DNA from: Martelella mediterranea
Lineage (GTDB): Bacteria; Pseudomonadota; Alphaproteobacteria; Rhizobiales; Rhizobiaceae
DNA: 64,000 nucleotides
Direction: 5' to 3'
NCBI RefSeq assembly: GCF_004342225.1
Contig: NZ_SMAR01000020.1
Span: 1 to 64,000 of the forward strand
Shown piece by piece: positions 7,248 to 15,726 of the stretch. Below the pieces are notes generated by a model. The model was not told the DNA's origin and did no database searches. It was given only the letters and a program-made list of their open reading frames with translations. Positions within the stretch are counted from its first letter, which is position 1. The number at the start of each line of letters is the position of its first letter. The translations under genes and the position numbers were made by a program.

Positions 7248-8315
7248 CTATTGTGGCAGCCACGCCCAGCCTTCATATTTATCGCCTGTTTGCCTGATAT
7301 GAGAGTAGCGTTTGAGTGAAACCCATGAGCGGTGGCCGGAAACGGCCGCTGCATGCGGGATGTTGTAGCCTACTTCAAACAGCCGACTGACGCCCTCGTG
7401 GCGAAGGTCATGAAAATGCAGATCATCGATACCAAGCAATCTGCAGGCCTTAGTGAAGCTGCTACTGATGGCATCAGGCGAGTAGGGGAAGATGCGTTTA
7501 TCTTTTCGCGGTGCGCGCTCGATCACCTTCATTGCCGGCGCGGGCAGATCGCACCAGTTATCGTTTCCGATTTTCTGGCCGGGGTTTTTCATGTCGCGCA
7601 CAAGCACACGGCTGTGCCTAGTATCAAGATCCTGCCAGACAATCCTGCATATTTCGTCTTGTCTGCGTGTTGAGAACAGCGCAAACAGCAAGATCTCGGC
7701 CATAGGCATGGATTGCGGGGTCTGTCGGTGACGCTGTTCAAAATGACTGAGTAATTTATCCAGTTCCCCAAGCGACGGGCGGCGGTCACGCTGGCGGCTT
7801 TTCGACGTCAGGCCCATTCGCTTAGCGACGGTTAACCCATCTTGCATGGCCTGCTTGTCTAGCGGATGGCCCCATGCAGGTCTTGCTATGGCAAAGATTG
7901 ATGCCAGATGTGAAAGATAATTGGCGACTGTCTGGGGTTTCTTATCGAGCGAAAGCTCGCGGGCCAGCGACACAATATCTATGCTGGTTATGGCATCGCA
8001 GGCCATGTCAGCAATCTCGAAAGTTTTAAGCGACCGCAGAACCTGGGCTTTGGTTCGGCCGATTGGTGCCGCATTTTCGCGTAAATACTGCTCTATCACG
8101 TCAGAAAGTGTCACGTGACCGTGCTTTGCGCGATCAAGTCCGCCAGGCTCATAAAGGTCTCCCTCACGCTTGTTCATCCACGCGACGGCGAGCTTCTTTC
8201 GGTCAAACGTCTGGCTCTCGCTGTGGACTGTCTTGCCGTTGCGCTTTATGCGAATTTGCGCTGTGTAAGAAACTTTGCCGTTTCTGCGCTGTTTTCGTGC
8301 TGTTATGGTTCCCAT
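7248..8315 (-). CDS. int: Prophage tyrosine integrase (dusA-targeting type)
   Basis: A 355-residue site-specific recombinase. From the ATG at 8315 the catalytic residues fall at Arg218 (STRRQDE), His302 and Arg305 (HDLRH), His328 (GHRSW) and Tyr337 (LKRYSH), the complete tyrosine-recombinase set. The N-terminus has a basic arm-binding-like segment (TARKQRRNGKVSY) and a SAM-like core-binding region at ~70-150. The frame is open to 8396, but those extra residues do not look like integrase sequence. It stands directly upstream of dusA, pointing away from it, the arrangement known for integrases that insert at the 5' end of dusA. It catalyses integration and, with an unseen excisionase, excision. 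Confidence 0.9.
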   Translation of the reverse strand: MGTITARKQRRNGKVSYTAQIRIKRNGKTVHSESQTFDRKKLAVAWMNKREGDLYEPGGLDRAKHGHVTLSDVIEQYLRENAAPIGRTKAQVLRSLKTFEIADMACDAITSIDIVSLARELSLDKKPQTVANYLSHLASIFAIARPAWGHPLDKQAMQDGLTVAKRMGLTSKSRQRDRRPSLGELDKLLSHFEQRHRQTPQSMPMAEILLFALFSTRRQDEICRIVWQDLDTRHSRVLVRDMKNPGQKIGNDNWCDLPAPAMKVIERAPRKDKRIFPYSPDAISSSFTKACRLLGIDDLHFHDLRHEGVSRLFEVGYNIPHAAAVSGHRSWVSLKRYSHIRQTGDKYEGWAWLPQ

Positions 8316-8318
8316 TGG

Positions 8319-8353
8319 TGCTACACGCTTTTTAGTAATGCTACATTGTAGCA
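8319..8353. repeat. TGCTACA repeats beside the integrase start
   Basis: TGCTACA occurs at 8319-8325 and again at 8339-8345, exactly 20 bp apart. The second copy is followed after one base by its inverse TGTAGCA (8347-8353), giving a 15-bp odd palindrome. The sites lie between the integrase start and dusA, where integrase arm sites or a repressor operator would be expected. Confidence 0.45.
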
Positions 8354-8387
8354 CTAGCATTCTAAAAACAGTCTGAAAAGGCTCAAA

Positions 8388-8500
8388 ATAGGACAAAAAT
8401 CCTATAATAAAATGAGTGAAAAGTTGGAAAAAGCCAATAAAATCAATATTGAAGCCTCAAGGCGCTTTGCCGTTGCACCCATGATCGATTGGACGGATCG
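8388..8500. other. Prophage-chromosome junction in the 5' end of dusA (putative att site)
   Basis: The prophage must end near the start of dusA. The conserved dusA segment encoding FAVAPMIDWTDRHCRY (about 8464-8511) is the usual crossover zone for dusA integrases, whereas the first ~17 codons and the AT-rich leader (with inverted repeat ATAGGA/TCCTAT at 8388-8405) are probably phage-supplied. The exact core cannot be fixed because the other attachment site lies left of the window. Confidence 0.5.
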
Positions 8501-9431
8501 GCATTGTCGGTACTTTCATCGTCAATTGATGCAGTGCGGTCAGCTTTACACTGAGATGATTGTGGCTGATGCAATTCTTCACGGTGATCGGGAGCGGCTG
8601 CTGGGCTTTGATGCGGTTGAGCATCCCGTGGTTCTGCAAGTCGGTGGCTCAGACAGCTCAAAACTGGCGGAAGCCGCTCGCATTGGTGAAAGCTTCGGTT
8701 ATGACGAAATCAATCTCAACGTCGGTTGCCCGTCTGACCGGGTCCAGTCCGGGACGTTCGGTGCCTGCCTTATGAAGTCACCCGGCGTCGTCGAAGAGGC
8801 CGTTCGGGCTATGCGTTCTGCTGTTTCTGTGCCGGTTACGGTAAAATGCCGGATTGGCGTTGACGAGCAGGAGCCTGAACAGGTTTTGCCGGACTTTGTG
8901 GCGCGTATGCGTGAAGCTGGCGCCGATGCGCTTTGGATCCATGCACGAAAAGCTTGGCTTCAGGGTCTTAGTCCGAAAGAAAATCGCACGGTTCCACCAC
9001 TCGATTATGAGCTTGTCTATCGGATGAAAGCCGAAAATCCGAACTTCTTCATCGGGATCAATGGAGGCATAACCGGGCTTGAACAGGCCGGGGCGCATCT
9101 TCATAAAGTCGATGGTGTTATGCTTGGGCGTGCCGCCTATCAGACACCGGCGGTTCTGGGCGCAGTTGATCACGCGTTATTCAATGCCGCTGCGCGTCGT
9201 ATCGATTACCTGCAAATCAGAGACACGATGATGGCTTATGCAGACCACTGGCTTGGACGCGGGGCAAGGCTTTCTCAGATTACCCGACATATGATTGGGT
9301 TGTTCAGCGGCCAGGCCGGGGCGCGCCGCTATCGCCAGATCCTTTCAACCGAAGCGACGAAACCGAAAGCCGGGCCTGAAGTGATCGCCGATGCATTTGA
9401 TGCCGTAGACACCGGCGCCGAAACCGTGTGA
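8412..9431 (+). CDS. dusA: tRNA-dihydrouridine(20/20a) synthase DusA
   Basis: A 339-residue FMN enzyme that reduces uridines in the D-loop of tRNA using NADPH. The N-terminal TIM barrel shows the family start APMIDWTDRHCRYFHRQL, the catalytic cysteine in NVGCPSDRVQ (Cys106), KCRIGVD, and the phosphate-binding INGGI and MLGRAAYQ elements. Length and C-terminal helical domain are normal. The first ~17 residues (MSEKLEKANKINIEAS) are not typical of the family and are probably encoded by prophage sequence, so the reading frame has been restored with a new start. A TATAAT box only 4 bp before the ATG is too close to serve this start in the usual way. Confidence 0.9.
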   Translation: MSEKLEKANKINIEASRRFAVAPMIDWTDRHCRYFHRQLMQCGQLYTEMIVADAILHGDRERLLGFDAVEHPVVLQVGGSDSSKLAEAARIGESFGYDEINLNVGCPSDRVQSGTFGACLMKSPGVVEEAVRAMRSAVSVPVTVKCRIGVDEQEPEQVLPDFVARMREAGADALWIHARKAWLQGLSPKENRTVPPLDYELVYRMKAENPNFFIGINGGITGLEQAGAHLHKVDGVMLGRAAYQTPAVLGAVDHALFNAAARRIDYLQIRDTMMAYADHWLGRGARLSQITRHMIGLFSGQAGARRYRQILSTEATKPKAGPEVIADAFDAVDTGAETV

Positions 9432-9455
9432 GTTGCGGCGCCGGGGTGAGCTGGA

Positions 9456-12110
9456 TTAGCTTTTGAGAGCCGAGCGTACAGCTTCGATTGCATGATCGGC
9501 CTTGCTGGCATCCGGCCCGCCGGCCTGCGCCATATCCGGGCGTCCCCCGCCACCTTTGCCGCCGAGAGCTGCAGAAGCCAGTCGTACGAGGTCGACAGAC
9601 GAGTGACGGTCTGTCAGGTCCGAGGTGACGGAAACGACCACACTGGCTTTGTTATCTTCTGCCGCGCTGATGAAGACGACAACTGTGTTGGTTTTGTCTT
9701 TCTTGGCGCTGTCTGCAAGGCCTTTCAGGTCTTTCGGCGCAACGCCTGAAACCGTTTTGGCTATGAAACTGATATCGCCGATTGTTTCTGCCTCACCAGC
9801 CCCTGCGCTGCCACCGAGCGCCAGCTGTTTGCGCGCCTCGGTAAGCTCTTTTTCAAGGCTGCGCCGTTCTTCCAGAAGCGCTTCGACGCGATGGGGCACA
9901 TCGTCCGGCAGAACCTTCAGCGCGCCTGCCAGCGATTTCATGCCATCGTCGCGGCGCGTGAGATAATGACGTGCATCTGTTCCCGTCAGGGCTTCGATGC
10001 GGCGCACGCCAGCCCCAACAGCGTTTTCGCCAACAATACGGATCAGACCAATTTCACCGGTTGCGTGCACATGGGTGCCACCGCAAAGCTCCAGCGAATA
10101 GGTTTTGCCCTTCTTTTCGCCGGATGTAGACGTGCCCATGGAGACAACGCGCACTTCTTCACCATATTTTTCACCGAAGAGTGCCATCGCACCTTCAGCG
10201 ATTGCATCGTCTACGCTCATCAGGCGGGTGGAAACCGGCGCATTTTGCAGAACAATCTCATTGGCCATGTCTTCAACGGCTGAAAGCTCTTCCGGTGTCA
10301 TCGGTTTAGGGTGCGAAATATCGAAGCGCAAACGTTCAGGTGCGACAAGAGAGCCTTTCTGGGCAACATGATCACCCAGCTTTTCGCGCAGGGCTTCGTG
10401 AATGAGATGCGTGGCGGAATGATTGGCACGAAGGCGTGCGCGGCGCGCGTGATCAACCTCAAGCGTGATCGGTTCGCCAACGCGCACAGTACCTTCTTCC
10501 ACACGCGCAAAATGAACGAACAGTCCGCCATCCTTTTTCTGCGTATCTGTGACTGTAAGCTTGCCGCTTTCGGAAAACATCGTTCCGGTGTCGCCCATCT
10601 GTCCGCCGGACTCACCGTAAAACGGCGTCTGGTTGACGATGATGGCGATTTCTTCACCGGCGCTGGCGCTTTCCACCTGAGATCCGTCACGAACCAGAGC
10701 CAGAGTGACGGCTTCTGCCTTTTCGGTTTCGTAGCCCAGAAACTCGGTGGCTTCATGCTGTTCGCTCAGCTCGAACCAGACCTTTTCGGCAGCCTTGTCG
10801 CCGGAGCCTGCCCAATGAGCACGTGCCTCTTCCTTCTGACGGCGCATAGCATCCTGAAAGCCGCTCAGATCAACATGAATGCCGCGATTACGCAGGGCAT
10901 CCTGCGTCAGGTCAAGCGGGAAACCATAAGTGTCGTAAAGCTTGAACGCCGTTTCGCCATCAAGGCTGTCGCCTTCCTTAAGGTCCGCACTGGCTGTATC
11001 CAGAAGCGTGAGGCCACGATCAAGGGTCTTGCGGAACCTGCCTTCTTCCAGCTTGAGCGTTTCTGAGATCAGCGCTTCGGCGCGCGTCAACACCGGATAG
11101 GCGCGACCCATTTCGTTGATCAGCACCGGAAGCAGCTTGTAGATAACAGGCTCCCGCGCACCAAGCAGCTCGGCATGGCGCATCGCACGGCGCATGATCC
11201 GGCGCAACACATAACCACGGCCTTCATTCGAAGGCAGTACGCCATCGGCAATCAGAAAGGCTGAAGAGCGAAGGTGGTCCGCGATCACGCGATGGCTGGC
11301 GCGTTGCTCACCTTCAGCCTTCACGCCCATCAGATCAACCGATGCGCTGATCAGCCTGCGGAAAAGGTCGGTGTCATAGTTGTCATGTTTGCCCTGGAGA
11401 ACGGCGGCAACACGTTCCAGTCCCATCCCGGTATCAATCGATGGGCGGGGAAGATCTTCGCGCAGGTCAGCCGAAATCTGTTCATACTGCATGAAAACCA
11501 GATTCCAGATCTCGACGAAGCGGTCTCCATCTTCTTCAGGTGAGCCGGGTGGTCCGCCCCAGATATGGTCTCCATGGTCGTAAAAGATTTCAGAGCAGGG
11601 GCCACAAGGACCGGTATCACCCATCGACCAGAAATTATCCGAAGTGGCGATGCGGATGATCCGTTCTTCGGGCAAGCCGGCGATCTTTCTCCAGAAATTG
11701 AAGGCCTCCTCATCTTCATGAAAGACTGTGACCAGCAGCTTCTCTTTTGGAAGGCCAAACTCTTTGGTGATCAGTTCCCATGCCAGTGAAATCGCCTGTT
11801 CCTTGAAGTAGTCGCCAAAGGAAAAATTGCCCAGCATCTCGAAAAAGGTGTGATGACGCGCCGTATAGCCGACATTGTCGAGATCATTATGCTTGCCACC
11901 GGCGCGTACGCACTTCTGCGACGTTGTTGCCATGGAGTAGGGGCGCTGCTCGATGCCGGTAAAGACATTTTTGAATTGCACCATGCCCGCATTCGTGAAC
12001 ATCAGCGTCGGGTCATTGTGCGGCACAAGCGGGCTGGAAGGTACGACCTCATGTCCGTTATTCTTGAAAAAGTCGAGAAAGGTCGACCGGATATCGTTCA
12101 CGCCACTCAT
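9456..12110 (-). CDS. alaS: Alanyl-tRNA synthetase
   Basis: An 884-residue class II synthetase that charges tRNA-Ala. The start [15 protein letters not shown] is the family start; the open frame runs 4 codons further to 12122. The aminoacylation core opens the protein ([23 protein letters not shown]). The editing domain carries HSATH (zinc-binding HxxxH) and, about 100 residues later, [13 protein letters not shown]. The C-terminal DHHA1-like C-Ala domain ends in [16 protein letters not shown]. It is downstream of recA on the same strand with a terminator between, the usual order in this group. It converges with dusA 24 bp away. Confidence 0.97.
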   Translation of the reverse strand: MSGVNDIRSTFLDFFKNNGHEVVPSSPLVPHNDPTLMFTNAGMVQFKNVFTGIEQRPYSMATTSQKCVRAGGKHNDLDNVGYTARHHTFFEMLGNFSFGDYFKEQAISLAWELITKEFGLPKEKLLVTVFHEDEEAFNFWRKIAGLPEERIIRIATSDNFWSMGDTGPCGPCSEIFYDHGDHIWGGPPGSPEEDGDRFVEIWNLVFMQYEQISADLREDLPRPSIDTGMGLERVAAVLQGKHDNYDTDLFRRLISASVDLMGVKAEGEQRASHRVIADHLRSSAFLIADGVLPSNEGRGYVLRRIMRRAMRHAELLGAREPVIYKLLPVLINEMGRAYPVLTRAEALISETLKLEEGRFRKTLDRGLTLLDTASADLKEGDSLDGETAFKLYDTYGFPLDLTQDALRNRGIHVDLSGFQDAMRRQKEEARAHWAGSGDKAAEKVWFELSEQHEATEFLGYETEKAEAVTLALVRDGSQVESASAGEEIAIIVNQTPFYGESGGQMGDTGTMFSESGKLTVTDTQKKDGGLFVHFARVEEGTVRVGEPITLEVDHARRARLRANHSATHLIHEALREKLGDHVAQKGSLVAPERLRFDISHPKPMTPEELSAVEDMANEIVLQNAPVSTRLMSVDDAIAEGAMALFGEKYGEEVRVVSMGTSTSGEKKGKTYSLELCGGTHVHATGEIGLIRIVGENAVGAGVRRIEALTGTDARHYLTRRDDGMKSLAGALKVLPDDVPHRVEALLEERRSLEKELTEARKQLALGGSAGAGEAETIGDISFIAKTVSGVAPKDLKGLADSAKKDKTNTVVVFISAAEDNKASVVVSVTSDLTDRHSSVDLVRLASAALGGKGGGGRPDMAQAGGPDASKADHAIEAVRSALKS

Positions 12111-12284
12111 ACTTTGCCACACCCATTAGCAGTTCGTGCTGTCTTCAGCGTTTTCACTACCCGAAACGCTCCTGATGATCTTCTCAAATCAGATGTCCTG
12201 TGAAGCCTCAATGCGTTTGCGGCTTCTATCAATTTCAGAAGTATTACCGGCTTTTAGCTGCGGGCATCAGTAGTGTCCAGACAA

Positions 12285-12320
12285 GACAAAACAGCGACCC
12301 GTTAAAAGACGCTGTTTCGA
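12285..12320 (-). terminator. Hairpin downstream of recA
   Basis: AAACAGCG (12289-12296) pairs with CGCTGTTT (12310-12317). Read on the minus strand the stem is followed by TGTCTTGTCT, a T-rich but interrupted tract. It lies ~50 bp after the recA stop and probably separates recA from alaS transcription. Confidence 0.55.
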
Positions 12321-12366
12321 TATCCTTTTTGCCAAAAAGTTTCAAATGGAAAGCGAAACCGCCGAA

Positions 12367-13461
12367 CTATTCCTGATTGGTGCCGGTTGCCTGATCATCA
12401 TCCTCATTGTCCTCACCGGTTTCCAGGAGACCTTCTGAAAGCAGGCCGGCATTCTGCCTGAGGGCAAGTTCGATTTCTTCGGCAGTTGCTGGATTTTCCC
12501 GCAGAAATGTCTTGGCATTCTCCCGTCCCTGCCCAAGTCTCTGACTGTTGTAGGAAAACCATGAGCCTGATTTCTCGACAAGACCAGCCTTGACGCCAAG
12601 GTCAATCAGCTCACCCATCTTCGACACGCCTTCGCCATACATGATGTCGAATTCGACCTGTTTGAAAGGTGGCGCCATCTTGTTCTTCACGACTTTGACA
12701 CGTGTCTGGTTGCCGACAATCTCATCCCGATCTTTGACGGAGCCGATACGGCGAATATCAAGACGAACGGATGAATAGAATTTCAGTGCGTTGCCGCCGG
12801 TGGTCGTCTCGGGGGAGCCGAACATCACGCCGATCTTCATGCGAATCTGGTTGATGAAGATGACCATGCAGTTTGAGCGTGAAATCGAGGCTGTCAGTTT
12901 GCGCAGCGCCTGGCTCATCAGGCGGGCCTGCATACCCGGAAGACTGTCGCCCATCTCACCTTCGATTTCGGCGCGCGGTGTCAAAGCCGCAACAGAGTCG
13001 ATGACAATGACATCAAGAGCGCCAGAACGGACAAGCGTGTCGGTAATTTCGAGCGCCTGCTCACCGGTATCGGGCTGCGAAATCAGAAGGTCATGCAGAT
13101 CAACACCAAGCTTGCGGGCGTATACAGGGTCAAGGGCGTGCTCGGCATCAACAAAGCCACAAATGCCACCGTTTTTCTGAGCTTCAGCGATAGTCTGGAG
13201 AGCAAGGGTCGTTTTGCCTGAGCTTTCCGGGCCGTAAATTTCAATAATCCGGCCCTTGGGCAGGCCGCCAATGCCAAGAGCGATATCAAGCCCAAGCGAG
13301 CCGGTCGACACGGTTTCGATTTCAACGACGCTGTCCTGAGCGCCGAGTTTCATGATTGAGCCCTTGCCGAACGAACGTTCGATCTGGGAAAGTGCTGCTT
13401 CGAGCGCTTTGCTTTTATTCACTGATTTTTCCTCGACGAGTCGGAGTGAATTCTGTGCCAT
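12367..13461 (-). CDS. recA: Recombinase RecA
   Basis: A 364-residue DNA strand-exchange ATPase that also triggers LexA cleavage. The likely start is the second of two adjacent Met codons, giving [20 protein letters not shown]. Walker A is GPESSGKTT at 77-85, followed by the RecA signature with [14 protein letters not shown] and loop-2 residues in the [19 protein letters not shown] stretch. The acidic C-terminal tail (EDNEDDDQ) is present. A SOS-type box lies 57 bp upstream. It is transcribed toward alaS. Confidence 0.98.
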   Translation of the reverse strand: MAQNSLRLVEEKSVNKSKALEAALSQIERSFGKGSIMKLGAQDSVVEIETVSTGSLGLDIALGIGGLPKGRIIEIYGPESSGKTTLALQTIAEAQKNGGICGFVDAEHALDPVYARKLGVDLHDLLISQPDTGEQALEITDTLVRSGALDVIVIDSVAALTPRAEIEGEMGDSLPGMQARLMSQALRKLTASISRSNCMVIFINQIRMKIGVMFGSPETTTGGNALKFYSSVRLDIRRIGSVKDRDEIVGNQTRVKVVKNKMAPPFKQVEFDIMYGEGVSKMGELIDLGVKAGLVEKSGSWFSYNSQRLGQGRENAKTFLRENPATAEEIELALRQNAGLLSEGLLETGEDNEDDDQATGTNQE

Positions 13462-13517
13462 CAATTTTATCCCTTGTTGCCGCCGCCGCCTAGACGGTCC
13501 CGTTAACTGAATTCAAT

Positions 13518-13532
13518 GTACTGCATTTGTTC
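13518..13532 (-). promoter_or_regulatory. LexA-type SOS box upstream of recA (variant)
   Basis: On the minus strand GAAC-AAATGCA-GTAC matches the alphaproteobacterial LexA direct repeat GAAC-N7-GAAC with one mismatch. It lies 57 bp upstream of the recA ATG, where the recA operator is expected. Confidence 0.6.
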
Positions 13533-13729
13533 TCATCGCGCAATAGGTGATGAAGATCATGATAATAATACAAGAATTGCTTTATGTTCTTCTTTTGTTT
13601 AGTTTGGGGATGAGTGTATTGAAGGTCTTCTGACGACGGCAGATGTTCGGGAGATTCGGTCGCGGCAGCTTAAAACACCATTCACATAGTGCTACTTCTC
13701 AGGAAAGGGTTGCAGTTCTTGTTTTCGCG
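13533..13729. other. Intergenic region between recA and the ArsR-type regulator
   Basis: Divergent promoter region, AT-rich around 13555-13610. No coding frame or RNA gene is recognised. Confidence 0.4.
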
Positions 13730-13749
13730 ATATAAACATATCTTTATAT
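13730..13749. promoter_or_regulatory. Putative autoregulatory operator of the ArsR-methyltransferase
   Basis: ATATAAA-CATATC-TTTATAT is a perfect 7-bp inverted repeat ending 17 bp before the regulator's ATG. AT-rich imperfect palindromes in this position are typical of ArsR-family operators, including those reported for the methionine-cycle regulator SahR. Confidence 0.55.
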
Positions 13750-13766
13750 CTTGATGGTGGTGGGCG

Positions 13767-14771
13767 ATGGTGCAGTTCGGACTTGAGCATATGGTAGACG
13801 TTTTGAAAGCGGTAGGCGAGCCTACGCGCTTGAGGTTGCTGGCTCTGCTTTCGGCCGGTGACCTGACCGTCTCTGATCTCACTGACATTCTGGGGCAGTC
13901 CCAGCCGCGGATTTCACGGCATCTGAAGCTCCTGGGAGAGGCCGGTCTGATAGACCGCTATCAGGAGGGAGCATGGGCCTATTTTCGCCTGAAGGAGGAG
14001 GGCGGCGGTGTCCATCTCGTGCGTCAGCTTCTTGGAAACGCCTCGAATGATGATCCCATCCTCAAGCGTGATACCGGGCGCCTTGTCGCCGTAAAGCAGG
14101 CGCGGGCTGAGCTGGCACAGGCCTATTTTGCGCGCCATGCCGGTGAATGGGATGAAATGCGACGCCTGCAAATCTCTGAAACGGAAGTGGAAAACTGCCT
14201 TGTAGAGCTGGTTGGCCGCAAGCCGGTTCAAAGTCTGCTTGATCTTGGAACCGGCACAGGCCGGATGTTATTGTTGTTGAAGGACATCTATCGCCGCGCG
14301 GTTGGGGTCGATGCCAGCCGCGATATGCTGGCGGTTGCCCGTGCCAATCTGGATGCAGAAGGTCTGACCCGTGCGGTCGTGCGGCTTGGCGATATTTTAA
14401 ATCTGCCACTGGAAAACGAAGATTTCGATCTCGTGATCGTTCATCAGGTCCTGCATTTTCTGGAGCATCCGGAGGTTGCGCTGGTGGAAGCTGCGCGGGT
14501 TCTGCGGCCTGGTGGCCGGCTGGTGGTGGTTGATTTCGCTCCGCATGATCTGGAGTATTTGCGTGCTGAACACGCCCATCTGCGGCTTGGCTTCTCACAT
14601 AAGGCTATGGCCGACTGGATGAAAGGCGCGGGTCTGGAAGTCGACCGCGTCGTAGACCTGCCATTTTCCGGAGCTGAACAGCGTTCTCTGACCGTCACTG
14701 TCTGGCTCGCGCATGATCCGCGTATGTTGATTGCCGGAGACCGTGAAAATAACCTTGCGAGGAGTGCCTGA
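13767..14771 (+). CDS. ArsR-family regulator fused to SAM-dependent methyltransferase domain (SahR-like)
   Basis: A 334-residue fusion. Residues ~10-95 form an ArsR winged helix with recognition helix SQPRISRHLKLLGEAGL. Residues ~140-300 form a class I methyltransferase fold with motif I LDLGTGTGRM (about 159-167), a SAM-ribose acidic residue in GVDAS, and motif IV-like VIVHQVLHFL. Proteins of this architecture include SahR, which represses methionine-cycle genes and responds to S-adenosylhomocysteine; in that case the methyltransferase fold is a ligand sensor. The gene is 3 bp upstream of metF, which supports the assignment. Whether the domain still methylates anything is unknown. No metal-binding cysteines of the ArsR/SmtB kind are seen. 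Confidence 0.75.
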   Translation: MVQFGLEHMVDVLKAVGEPTRLRLLALLSAGDLTVSDLTDILGQSQPRISRHLKLLGEAGLIDRYQEGAWAYFRLKEEGGGVHLVRQLLGNASNDDPILKRDTGRLVAVKQARAELAQAYFARHAGEWDEMRRLQISETEVENCLVELVGRKPVQSLLDLGTGTGRMLLLLKDIYRRAVGVDASRDMLAVARANLDAEGLTRAVVRLGDILNLPLENEDFDLVIVHQVLHFLEHPEVALVEAARVLRPGGRLVVVDFAPHDLEYLRAEHAHLRLGFSHKAMADWMKGAGLEVDRVVDLPFSGAEQRSLTVTVWLAHDPRMLIAGDRENNLARSA

Positions 14772-14774
14772 GGT

Positions 14775-15704
14775 ATGACCGAGACACCCGTTTTTCGTGG
14801 TGAGAACCGCGCTTTTACGTTTTCTTTCGAGTTCTTTCCGCCGAAGAATGCCGATGCCGAGGCTTCGCTCTGGCATAGTATTCAGGCTCTTTCTGTTTAT
14901 GAGCCGGAATTCGTGTCCGTCACCTATGGGGCCGGGGCCTCAAGCCGTGCGCCAACCTTTGCAGTGGTTCAGCGCCTGTTGAAGGAGACCCGTCTTCCAA
15001 CGGCCTCACATATGACCGTGGTGAAATCGACGCGCGAGGAAACAAACGAAACAATCCATCAGTTTCGCGATGCTGGTGTGAAGCGCTTTGTCGCTTTGCG
15101 TGGGGATCCGCCCGGTGGTGTCGGATCGGCCTATTCACCTTTTCCCGGCGGTTATGAGAACGCCGCTGATCTGGTCCGCGGACTGAAAACGATCGGCGAC
15201 TTCGATATCTCGGTTTCGGCTTATCCCGAAAAGCACCCCGAAAGTGCTGACCGTGCCGCCGATATCGCGATGCTGAAGGCCAAGGCGGACAATGGTGCTG
15301 ACAGGGCATTGACGCAGTTTTTCTTCGACAATGACGTCTTTGAAGACTACCTGAACGCTGTGCGCCGTTCCGGGGTATCGATACCGGTTCTGCCTGGCAT
15401 CATGCCCATTCAGAATCTAAGACAGCTTAAAAACTTTGCAGCCATGTGTGGCGCCAATATTCCTGCCTTTGTTGAGAAGCGGTTTGAAGGTCTGGATGAT
15501 GACGCGGAGGGGCGTTTCGAAGTGGCCGCTGATCTGGCCGCTGAGCAGATCCAGGGGCTTCTGGACCGGGGTATTAACGATCTTCATTTTTATACAATGA
15601 ACCGGTCAAAGCTCATGATCGCCGTGCTTGAGCGCCTTGGCGTTCAGGCTCCCCGGCCCGCGGCGGGCGCATCTTCTGCCACGGGCGTGATGCAGCGGGC
15701 CTGA
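14775..15704 (+). CDS. metF: Methylenetetrahydrofolate reductase
   Basis: A 309-residue flavoprotein that reduces 5,10-methylene-THF to 5-methyl-THF, the methyl donor for methionine synthesis. The barrel begins with FSFEFFPPKN (catalytic Glu in the E-F-F-P-P motif), continues with SVTYGAGAS, ALRGDPP, and the FAD-contacting QFFFDND. Length is that of the bacterial enzyme without the C-terminal regulatory domain. It is 3 bp after the SahR-like regulator and surely co-transcribed, so its expression probably follows the SAH/SAM balance. The gene ends 23 bp from the converging ABC-F gene. Confidence 0.96.
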   Translation: MTETPVFRGENRAFTFSFEFFPPKNADAEASLWHSIQALSVYEPEFVSVTYGAGASSRAPTFAVVQRLLKETRLPTASHMTVVKSTREETNETIHQFRDAGVKRFVALRGDPPGGVGSAYSPFPGGYENAADLVRGLKTIGDFDISVSAYPEKHPESADRAADIAMLKAKADNGADRALTQFFFDNDVFEDYLNAVRRSGVSIPVLPGIMPIQNLRQLKNFAAMCGANIPAFVEKRFEGLDDDAEGRFEVAADLAAEQIQGLLDRGINDLHFYTMNRSKLMIAVLERLGVQAPRPAAGASSATGVMQRA

Positions 15705-15726
15705 TCCGAACCGCCGCATCACCGTT

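Noticed and set aside
8403-8408. TATAAT as dusA promoter
   Set aside because: Only 4 bp before the annotated ATG and without a -35 match at proper spacing; could only serve a leaderless or downstream start.
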